Shown here piece after piece: positions 9,701-14,196 of a stretch of DNA of 14,196 bases; the first letter of the stretch is position 1, and each line of letters opens with the position of its first letter. The notes under the pieces are model-generated. The model was not told where the DNA came from. It searched no databases and was given only the letters and a program-made list of their open reading frames with translations. Source of the DNA: Spirogloea muscicola (Eukaryota > Streptophyta > Zygnematophyceae > Spirogloeales > Spirogloeaceae); contig WELB01000002.1 in assembly GCA_009602725.1 (NCBI GenBank), forward strand, positions 439,928 to 454,123, given 5' to 3'. The position numbers and the translations under genes were made by a program.

Positions 9701-10332
9701 TCGGGTATATCGGTCCAGACTGCACCCTAGGCCAACTGACTACATACAGCGATGTCTTCAGTTTTGTAGTGATGCTTCTGGAGACTGTCACTGGCAAGCG
9801 GCCTGTTGACCCTTTCTTTCAGACCGAAGTTGCAACTGGTGGCAACTTAATTTCGTGGGTGCGATTCTGCCTTCGCCACGAGAAACCTTTGGAGTGGGTA
9901 GATACGGCTCTAGCTCCATTCGTCCCCCAGAAAGTGGACGAAATACGGGGCGCCTTGAAAGTGGGGCTTATTTGCTGCTCCGATATCCCAAAACAAAGGC
10001 CAAGAATGAGTGACGTGGTTGAGATGCTCCAGAACCTCGGAGCATTTGGTGCTGGGTTGACGTTTCCCAGGTTAATCGATGCCACCGGGCGATTCAGATC
10101 TATTCACTTGCGTGCACATCCCTCTCTTGGGTGGCACCATACCAATGCCCTACATGAGCATCCTGGAGGTCGAGACATGATGCTGCAAAGACTATTCCTG
10201 TATTACGACAGGCCTATGTTGGTGCACTGCCCCGTCACTCCCATTTGCCCGCCTGACCGTGCTGTTAGGTGTGTAGCACGATATAGCAAGAAGCAGGGTT
10301 GTGAGACACAGCGAAATCGAACGAAAGGGTGA
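632..10332 (+). CDS. LRR receptor-like kinase, 28 exons, two in-frame TGA codons
   Basis: Plasma-membrane receptor kinase. Reconstructed exons: 632-714, 1319-1462, 1751-1927, 2030-2101, 2373-2444, 2566-2637, 2839-2910, 3183-3254, 3628-3699, 3899-3967, 4145-4219, 4361-4432, 4560-4631, 4824-4973, 5113-5184, 5383-5454, 5690-5761, 5893-5964, 6122-6193, 6318-6389, 6561-6632, 7041-7112, 7270-7341, 7535-7606, 7803-7874, 8002-8934, 9063-9526, 9695-10332. They sum to 4101 nt (1366 residues). Order: signal peptide (1 to about 24), LRRNT (28-75), about 32 LRRs, transmembrane helix near 916-939, kinase near 990-1270. Lys1012, HRD (1115-1117) and DFG (1135-1137) are visible. Twenty-six of 27 introns are phase 2. 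Codons 127 and 438 read TGA, so the frame is interrupted as sequenced. Exons were placed from splice signals plus LRR register. The ligand and subfamily are unknown. A gene predictor may split this locus at the TGA codons. Confidence 0.88.
694..1318 (+). repeat. Tandem duplication of the exon 1 end plus intron 1
   Basis: Two copies of about 325 nt lie head to tail. The end of exon 1 plus its donor (694-722) matches 1021-1049, and the acceptor tract 983-996 matches 1305-1318. Many blocks between are shared, for example GCATTGCCAG, TGCCTGGGGTGTG and ATACAGCCCTGC. The duplication lies inside the 604-nt intron 1 and carries an extra acceptor/donor pair at its centre. Confidence 0.85.
997..1041 (+). 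other. Candidate cassette exon inside intron 1
   Basis: The junction of the tandem duplication leaves an internal acceptor (GCGCAG ending at 996) and an internal donor (GTGAGC from 1042). The 45 nt between are a whole number of codons. Included between exons 1 and 2 in phase 2, they would read VSPLRRVGFTTVGLA with no stop. A second acceptor at 1014 gives a 27-nt version, also frame-preserving. Its 3' half is homologous to the end of exon 1. Whether it is ever spliced in is unknown. Confidence 0.4.
1319..1462 (+). other. Exon 2: LRRNT (N-terminal cap)
   Basis: The exon encodes SDKAWLLAFKAGI, then DPLGALANW and the cap motif CGWYGIVCE. This is the LRRNT_2 pattern (LLxFKxxxxDPxGxLxxW, then CxWxGIxC) that precedes plant LRR ectodomains. 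The two cysteines of the CGWYGIVC pair are present. The exon ends in phase 2 at CACAG|gcgaga, a GC donor. Reading through instead gives a TGA at 1473-1475. Confidence 0.8.
1463..1750 (+). other. Intron 2, GC-AG type
   Basis: The only phase-2 junction I found that joins the LRRNT cap to the first LRR uses AG|GCGAGA as donor and TGCAG at 1746-1750 as acceptor, giving GGHRQVIGLNVS. The nearby GT at 1446 is in phase 0 and has no matching phase-0 acceptor among the AGs I checked. The intron is 288 nt long. Confidence 0.6.
1751..1927 (+). other. Exon 3: first two LRRs, with in-frame TGA
   Basis: The exon encodes VIGLNVSYARLDG, the repeat APELGNIDSLHYIILNDN and a second repeat beginning LTGPIPAELGSLPNL. 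The next codon, 1902-1904, is TGA. The frame then continues VLSLGNN to a GT donor at 1928. The LRR register before and after the TGA is perfect, so this is a base substitution (codon 127) rather than a frameshift. The exon is symmetric (177 nt, phase 2 on both sides), so skipping it would keep the frame. Confidence 0.8.
3423..3499 (+). pseudogene. Decayed LRR exon inside intron 8
   Basis: Within the 373-nt intron 8, a stretch starting like an LRR exon (GCTTGACG...) ends with codons reading TQIKLLYIQNN followed by AG, exactly like the 3' ends of the real LRR exons. It shares AGCTCCT(T/C)TAT with exon 8. It is about 77 nt rather than 72, is frame-shifted in its first half and has CG rather than GT after the terminal AG, so it cannot be spliced as its neighbours are. 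I read it as a remnant of a duplicated LRR exon. Confidence 0.45.
4433..4559 (+). other. Intron 12, GC-AG type
   Basis: Exon 12 ends LFLGYNR in the usual phase 2, and the next bases are GCGAGC, not GT. The acceptor TTGCAG ends at 4559. The donor core GCGAG is the same as that of intron 2. The protein register on both sides is exact, so the junction is well supported. Confidence 0.7.
4824..4973 (+). other. Exon 14: two fused LRR units (intron lost)
   Basis: A single 150-nt exon covers two LRRs. The first unit (78 nt) runs SLSGPLPPEVRNCVG... to NDVNR, and the second (72 nt) runs LTGSIPATIGNC... to SDNK. The unit boundary at 4901/4902 falls where every neighbouring exon has a phase-2 intron, so one intron appears to have been lost here or never gained. 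Confidence 0.8.
5113..5184 (+). other. Exon 15: LRR with second in-frame TGA
   Basis: The 72-nt exon encodes LTGVIPSSIGNL, then TGA at 5150-5152 (codon 438), then MLSTLNLGHN before a strong donor GTAAGT. Length, phase and register match the other LRR exons, so the TGA is a substitution in an otherwise intact unit. The exon is symmetric and could be skipped without a frameshift. Confidence 0.8.
5585..5638 (+). pseudogene. Decayed LRR exon inside intron 16
   Basis: After an AG at 5583-5584, 54 nt in the LRR phase read LSAGHIGFATLRELQLGS and end in AG. The L-S-x-G start and LRELQLG end fit an LRR with six codons missing from the middle (54 = 72 - 18). The base pair after the terminal AG is TT instead of GT, so the donor is lost. 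A GT two bases earlier in the run (5635) would break the frame. It is probably a relic of a formerly active LRR exon between exons 16 and 17. Confidence 0.45.
6633..7040 (+). other. Intron 21, longest intron after intron 1
   Basis: This 408-nt intron holds no LRR-like segment that I can find. It contains a weak internal duplication: a segment around 6801-6835 (GTGTCACAGAGAGTGGGGGC...) resembles one around 6929-6962 (GTCTGTCACAAACAACAGGGGC...), both containing GGGGCTCTGCT. Confidence 0.5.
8002..8934 (+). other. Exon 26: seven LRRs, juxtamembrane region and transmembrane helix
   Basis: This large intronless block encodes seven complete LRRs and a partial eighth (LSGPIPGG), then the membrane-proximal segment SSFSGNAALCGGPYVAC (the usual post-LRR cysteine pair). 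A Pro/Ser-rich linker follows, then a transmembrane helix (IAGIVVGAVVLLLLLGLLLL, about residues 916-939) and a basic stop-transfer RKKDK. The cytoplasmic juxtamembrane region leads into FTYEELMDATEDFND and the nucleotide loop GSGGFGKVYG. The exon ends in phase 2 within the kinase N-lobe. The contrast with the fully split LRRs upstream is striking. Confidence 0.9.
9063..9526 (+). other. Exon 27: kinase N-lobe and catalytic loop
   Basis: The exon continues from the Gly-rich loop (AQMKDGQKYAVKKL, with the ATP-binding Lys1012) through the alpha-C helix Glu (AEVEILSRIHHRNLV), the hinge (LLIYPF), the catalytic loop HRDVKPSN and DFGLAR. It ends in phase 1 at TMAAG in the activation segment. HRD makes it an RD kinase, expected to be catalytically competent. 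The acceptor AG at 9061-9062 gives a clean phase-2 joint with exon 26. A neighbouring AG at 9068-9069 would break the frame. Confidence 0.88.
9695..10332 (+). other. Exon 28: kinase C-lobe and C-terminal tail
   Basis: The exon encodes GTVGYIGPD, then TYSDVFSFVVMLLETVTGKRP and KQRPRMSDVVEMLQNLG, the end of the kinase fold. Compared with the family consensus, GYIAPE is GYIGPD (1161-1163 is GPD, not APE) and DVYSFG is DVFSFV. About 83 further residues without recognisable motif run to TGA at 10330-10332. A donor-like AG|GTTAAT at 10071 could instead splice this tail away. Confidence 0.82.
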
Positions 10333-10759
10333 TAGTGCAAGGAGAGGAAGAGGCAGAGGAGAGTCAGAATGAATGGCGAGCTTAATCGGGGAGAAAGGTG
10401 ACAGAGAATGAAGGGTAGGGCGTGAGGGAGCAGGAGAGTGAGTGAGGGTGTGACAGGAGGAAAGGAAGTTGAGAGCTGGGCAGCGTCCCATCAGCGTCCC
10501 AGTAGTGGTCAGTGGAATGCAATGGAGCTCTGCCCGTTCTGCAGCAATTTCAATTAGCTGTATTGTACCAACTTACAAGTATTGTCGTCACAGTGGTGAG
10601 AGTGAAATGATTGCAAATTGTGACCGCTAGTGAATACTCATTGGTGTAGAAAATGAATGAGGCAAGAGCAGACTGACAGAGAGGACAGTGGAGGAGAGGA
10701 GATATGGTCAATCTCAAGAAATAAGTGAGCTAGTAATAAGTAAGCCAGCACAGAAAGAT
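10333..10759. other. 3' flank with purine-rich tract
   Basis: No gene is seen. A strongly purine-rich stretch (about 10306-10475) starts in the last codons and continues past the stop. Read on the other strand it is a CT-rich leader resembling 14070-14196, so it could also be the upstream region of a minus-strand transcript, but no good minus-strand ORF follows. No AATAAA signal is visible close to the stop. A UGUA-type element (ATTGTACC) lies near 10563. Confidence 0.35.
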
Positions 10760-11010
10760 TTGACAAGGTCCGAAGGGGCTGATTATTTGCCGAAGCATAT
10801 TACCAAGTCAGCCTGTAAAATCCAGCCCAAAAATGCAATGACAAGGTCCGAAGTGGCCGAAAAGCGCTGGAGCACATGATTAAGCAAGTACCATGCAGGG
10901 TAATCACTCATTAAGTTTCTACTCTAGCAGCCGCAAGTCAGAAAGACTACCCCTGGAAAGCAGTCCCTTGGAGAAAGCCAGAGACTGCAGCTAGAGCACG
11001 GCCAGCATTC
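10760..11010. repeat. Fragments of the dispersed hairpin repeat (copy 3)
   Basis: Segment 10822-10878 resembles 12413-12472 in the same orientation (CCAGCCC..., AAGTGGCC, AAAGCGC, AGCACA). GACAAGGTCCGAAG occurs twice, near 10761 and 10840. Segment 10987-11006 matches 239-258 of copy 1 nearly exactly. The matches are short and interrupted, suggesting an old, broken copy or nested fragments. Confidence 0.45.
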
Positions 11011-11690
11011 AGGTGTGCAAGGCGTGGGCCATGGACCATGTGGGAGTTGGATCGTCAGCCAGGCACCGGCCTTCAGTGAGGGAAAGGCGGAGACCCACCG
11101 ATACAGGCCTTGTCCACCTGAATAACTCTATTGCTCTTCAAAGTCGAAGGAGACGGCGGGGGTAGCTGAGGTGGCAGGTCCAATACCAGTCTGCTTTGTA
11201 GACGCGATAGACGCCGTAGACGTCAAATCAGTGTGCCGTCTTTATCCCACAATGAGCTGTCGTCCCTCCACGGGCACAGCATCGGAGTACAAAGCTCCAC
11301 CGTCTGTACACTCATTTTTACTCCAATCTTGCGCGCGCTGCTTGCTTTTCTCATCTCTTCATTCTTCTCCTTGCGGGGCGCGCTGCCGGGCGCGCGCATC
11401 TCTACCTTCTTCTGCCTGTCTGGAGTCTCTCCGGTTTGTTCTGCTTTTGTTTGCTTTGCTTGCTGTATCTACTTCTTCTGTTTCTCTTTCATTTGTTTCT
11501 TTCTCTATTCTTCTCTCGGATGTTCCATTTCTTCGTTTCTGTTCTTATATCTGATATGGGCAATACTCGTGCCGCCAGTGCCACTAATCGAGAGGGGGCA
11601 AGCTGGAGATATATGGACAGGCGCATACGGAACACCGGCTGTAACGTCTCCGCCGTTATGTGACGCTCAGCTTAACGCTAACGTGTAGTA
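11011..11690 (+). other. Non-genic stretch with pyrimidine-rich leader-like run
   Basis: The stretch starts with ordinary sequence containing no recognisable gene. A long CT-rich run follows (about 11320-11550, interrupted by GCGCGC blocks). After it comes an ATG at 11556 opening a 35-codon ORF beginning MGNTRAASATNREGA and ending at 11663. The combination of a CT-rich leader and an NTR-containing start could be the truncated start of a retroelement gag or of a small gene, but nothing downstream continues it and I cannot name it. Confidence 0.25.
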
Positions 11691-11694
11691 TCAG

Positions 11695-11960
11695 TGGCGC
11701 GGCCCAGTATCGTTATACTCCCGCGCCCCACTGACGCGCGCGAGACTGATGCGTGCGACGCGCGGGTGACGCGCGGTGTGACGCACGGCGGGCCGCCGCC
11801 GCGCCGCCGCGCCGCCGCTCCCAGGAGCGGAGCAGCTCCGCGGCGCCTCCGTACTCGTAGGGACACGGATGTGACACGTGAAGCGCGCCTGCGACGCCGC
11901 GACACGCCTGTGACGCGCAGGGCGGCGCCGCGGCGCGCAGGAAGCCGCGTGGCGTGGTAC
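11695..11960. repeat. GC-rich island of TGACGCG-like motifs
   Basis: An extremely GC- and CpG-rich block. It contains many copies of a short motif (TGACGCGC, TGCGACGCGCG, TGACGCAC, TGTGACGCGC), a GCC/GCCGCG triplet run near 11789-11818 and a perfect 7-bp palindromic stem GCGGAGC-A-GCTCCGC at 11827-11841. An imperfect inverted pair (CAGTGGCGCGG near 11691, CGCGCCCCACTG near 11721) marks its left edge. ORFs on both strands here are arginine-rich composition artefacts. It may be subterminal repeat sequence of a transposon. Confidence 0.5.
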
Positions 11961-12051
11961 TTGCGAACCACCTGTTCTCGTAATCAAGAAGAAAGCGCGG
12001 CCAGATTGACTCGCGGGTACTGAGCTTCCCTAGTATGTTGTCGTGATTGGT

Positions 12052-12612
12052 AGAGTAGAGGAGTCCTTCCTCGGCTTCTCATTCTTCGGCTTTGGACATT
12101 GTCCATTCTTTTTGGGCTGGCTTTGCCAGCCCCTCTTTCTTTATGGGCGAGCCTTCTTCTTCTGATTGACTGGTGGCTGGGAGAGGCCAGCCCAAAGGAA
12201 TGGCAAGGTCTGATGGAGCCGGAGTGCTAAGTACTAAGACAGCAGCAAGGGACTCTCGGTGACATCTAGTCAGCAGATGCAAGTCCAAATAGCTAGCAGG
12301 CGGATAAACGTCGCCCTTGTGGAAGCTTGGTAACCCTAAACGAAAGAAGGAAAGTGGCCCTCCCAGAAGGGGCCGGGGCTGTGAGAAAAAGGGGCGATGG
12401 CTGTGATTGGCCAGCCCAGGATAGAGAAATGAATGAAGTCGAAGGGGCCAGAAGAGCGTTGAAGCACACAGCGACGCAAGTAGCCACTGGGTACTCAATA
12501 CCTCCTCCTGAGCTGTGAACAGCCAGCCCGAAAGGAAGGGAGAGAAACGAGATGAAGAAAGAACTTCGCCCATTGAGGATAGGGGCTGGAACAGCCAGCC
12601 CAAAAAAGAATG
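12052..12612. repeat. Fold-back repeat element (copy 2, fullest)
   Basis: The two ends are inverted copies of each other. The left arm (about 12085-12160, containing TTTTTGGGCTGGC and ATGGGCGAG) pairs with the reverse complement of the right arm (about 12560-12612, TTCGCCCATTGAGG and CCAGCCCAAAAAAG). Each arm holds a hairpin: GGGCTGGC-TTT-GCCAGCCC at 12114-12132 and GGGCTGG-AACAG-CCAGCCC at 12583-12601. Further CCAGCCC cores lie near 12195, 12410 and 12525. There is no transposase. The long minus-strand ORF (12079-12633) follows the repeat and is not protein-like. I see no clear target-site duplication. Confidence 0.6.
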
Positions 12613-13219
12613 AGGAGAGTACAAGAAGCCCAAGAAGAAGGGGGCCAGGCGAAGGAATGAAGGACCTTAAGGTGAGAATGCGGCTGCAGATATGGAGAAA
12701 ATCGGCTGTAAAACGCCAGCCAGATGCGTACAGTTGTTCATGACAGAGAAGGGCAGCCACCCCCGGGGCAGCTTGCCGAGGAATCACGCGTCAAGGCGGG
12801 CTGTCCCGAGACTCGGGCTGCGTGGGCCTCGTTGACCCCGGGCTCCCGGGCGGCCGCCTCGGGCGGCGATGGCCACGCCGCGAATCTCAACGGCGTTGGC
12901 CCTGCGAGCGAGGGGACAAGGGGCACAGGCTTAGCTTGTGGCAGCAGCAGAAGGTGGGCGTCAACGACAATGAGGATGCCGGAGGTTGAGAGCATCCGGA
13001 GAATATTGGCAACATTCATCTCCCTCAGCATACCAGAATCCACCACTTGACGTCGCTATGCACGCCCTTGTCGTGCCATATTGCATCGGTGGCTCGTACT
13101 GTAATGATGACGAGGATGGTGACTGGCTGCATGCTTGAACATGTGAGGGTGACTCACATATGCTCTGGTGGGAAAGAAACAGAGGATAGTAAATATTCTG
13201 ATGGTGGTTCAGAAGGGGT
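12613..13219. other. Non-genic stretch, partly GC-rich
   Basis: A GC-rich part (about 12755-12915) carries ORFs on both strands: plus 12724-13050 (108 codons) and minus 12738-13046 (102 codons). They overlap almost completely, match no family I recognise and are best explained by base composition. The rest shows no feature. Confidence 0.3.
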
Positions 13220-13321
13220 CTGGAAGGCCTGGGGTCTGGAAGGCCCCAGGCCTATCCAGCAATTCGTCATGATTTGGGAACAGAATCGAAGTCTTTTTTT
13301 GGGAGGCCTGGGGCCTTCCAG
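13220..13321. repeat. 17-bp perfect inverted repeat
   Basis: CTGGAAGGCCCCAGGCC at 13236-13252 is repeated as its exact reverse complement at 13305-13321, with 52 nt between. The left arm overlaps a short direct duplication (TCTGGAAGGC at about 13219 and again at 13235). It could fold into a stem-loop in RNA or mark the ends of a very short mobile element. Confidence 0.6.
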
Positions 13322-13900
13322 GCGCTGACAGTGGCACGCAAGAGTGCCATGAGCCGTCCGGGATTGGTGCTAAGCTGTCAAGCTTGCACGCATCTCTGGG
13401 ACCACGAGGTCAACAAGTAGAGGTCGCTAAGTGATGCTCAAACACTGGGCAGCAGGTCCCAAGCCCTTCTGCAACCAGATGAAGCTCGTCTAGCCTTGGT
13501 GCAAAGCATGAGCTTGAGCTCAAAATCTCTTGACAAGCTCCTCCTTGTGCGAGCCGCTGAAGGCTCGCATTTGCAAGGAAGGCCAAACATTGCACTCGGA
13601 GGTTGAGACGCGTCCGGCGGGACAGCCTGCTGTGCACACCTCGGCAGCCCTGTTGCCCACGGCTCAAAGGATCGACCCGAGCATTGACAGCCCTTGCCCC
13701 GCCCAAAGCTCCGTCATGATATCGACAACTTCCTATGTCATGTGCAGGCATGCAGTCAGCGGGAAGCATGCGCAGACTCAGCGTCTTTCTTGAGATCAGA
13801 TCACTCATTTCTCCTTTCCATGGGTCTCCATTGATCTGCTTCTTGCCACTTCCGCTCCTTACACAGCTGATCAATAACAAGCGGTGTGTAAGGTATTAGT
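13322..13900. other. No supported gene
   Basis: A small hairpin TGGCAC-GCAAGA-GTGCCA lies at 13332-13349. A minus-strand ORF of 156 codons (13410-13880) spans most of the rest. Its product has no recognised motif, signal peptide or membrane segment, so I leave it as unsupported, though a spliced exon of an unknown minus-strand gene cannot be excluded. Confidence 0.3.
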
Positions 13901-13980
13901 GGATTACTTTCCCAATGACGACGACCACGAGTGTGTGTTGTGGTTCTTAGCCGTGTAGCCACTGCTGCGGTCTGAATATG

Positions 13981-14196
13981 ACACGTGTGTGATGCGCTGG
14001 CCGTGTTGCTACTGGAACGCCAAAGGGGTTCACTGCCGAGCCTAGGAAGCTAAATATCCTCTTGATTCATACCTCGGTCTCCTCCCCATTCCTCTCCCTG
14101 CGGCCTGTCCGACTTCGCTTCGTATTCTGTCACACCCTTCCTTTGACGCTCGACATTACGCCTGTCTCTTCCTCTCTCTTTCTTCGACTCATCACC
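13981..14196 (+). promoter_or_regulatory. Putative promoter and leader of a gene to the right
   Basis: A palindromic ACACGTGT (G-box core CACGTG) lies at 13981-13988 and a TATA-like CTAAATATCC at 14050-14059. A long CT-rich stretch follows from about 14070 to the window end with no ATG opening a long frame. Order and spacing fit a plant-type promoter with a pyrimidine-rich 5' leader, pointing rightward. No coding sequence is reached within the window. Confidence 0.35.

Noticed and set aside
11678-12023. Arginine-rich ORFs on both strands (97-109 codons)
   Set aside because: They come from the TGACGCG-rich, stop-poor island and overlap in three frames, so they reflect composition only.
12079-12633. 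184-codon minus-strand ORF
   Set aside because: It spans the fold-back element end to end, and its sequence is a translation of the repeat arms with no protein-family features.
12724-13050. Overlapping plus and minus ORFs of about 105 codons
   Set aside because: Both strands are open over the same GC-rich stretch, no motif is recognised and there is no supporting context.
13410-13880. 156-codon minus-strand ORF
   Set aside because: No recognised domain, signal or membrane segment, and no promoter or splice context. It could be chance; I kept it only as a note.
1-14196. CRISPR arrays, tRNA or rRNA genes, bacterial operons
   Set aside because: No regular spaced repeats, no tRNA T-loop (GTTCRANYC) in cloverleaf context, no rRNA-like segment and no operon-like ORF arrangement were seen.

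Overview
The window looks like nuclear DNA from the green-plant lineage. Its only clear gene is a plant-type leucine-rich-repeat receptor-like kinase (LRR-RLK) on the + strand, split by 27 short introns (about 100-600 nt) and spread over 632-10332. The one-LRR-per-exon structure, the CpG-rich flanks and the absence of any bacterial or organellar feature suggest a streptophyte alga or an early-diverging land plant. The species cannot be fixed from sequence alone, and this placement is inference.

Layout. 1-631 is the 5' flank, with one copy of a dispersed GGGCTGG/CCAGCCC hairpin repeat (about 109-425) and a pyrimidine-rich leader. 632-10332 is the receptor gene: signal-peptide exon, LRRNT exon, 23 exons carrying one or two LRRs each, one large exon with seven LRRs, the juxtamembrane region and the transmembrane helix, then two kinase exons. 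The reconstructed 28 exons total 4101 nt, exactly divisible by three (1366 residues plus stop). Of the 27 introns, 26 are phase 2. Two codons inside the otherwise continuous frame are TGA (1902-1904 and 5150-5152), both in the same column of the LRR consensus. As sequenced, the gene is therefore either a very young pseudogene or depends on exon skipping or another correction.

10333-14196 has no gene I can support. It holds a purine-rich tract after the stop, fragments of the dispersed repeat (10760-11010), a pyrimidine-rich leader-like stretch with a 35-codon ORF, a very GC-rich island of TGACGCG-like motifs (11695-11960), a fold-back repeat element (about 12052-12612), a 17-bp inverted repeat (13236-13321), and at the right edge a probable promoter/leader for a gene beyond the window.

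The receptor would be a single-pass plasma-membrane protein: about 32 extracellular LRRs for ligand or co-receptor binding, one helix, and a cytoplasmic RD-type Ser/Thr kinase. The catalytic residues are present but the APE motif is altered to GPD. Points worth attention are the two matching TGA codons, the tandem duplication of intron 1 that creates a frame-preserving cassette exon, two decayed LRR exons inside introns, two GC-AG introns with the same GCGAG donor, and the repeat family that flanks the gene on both sides.
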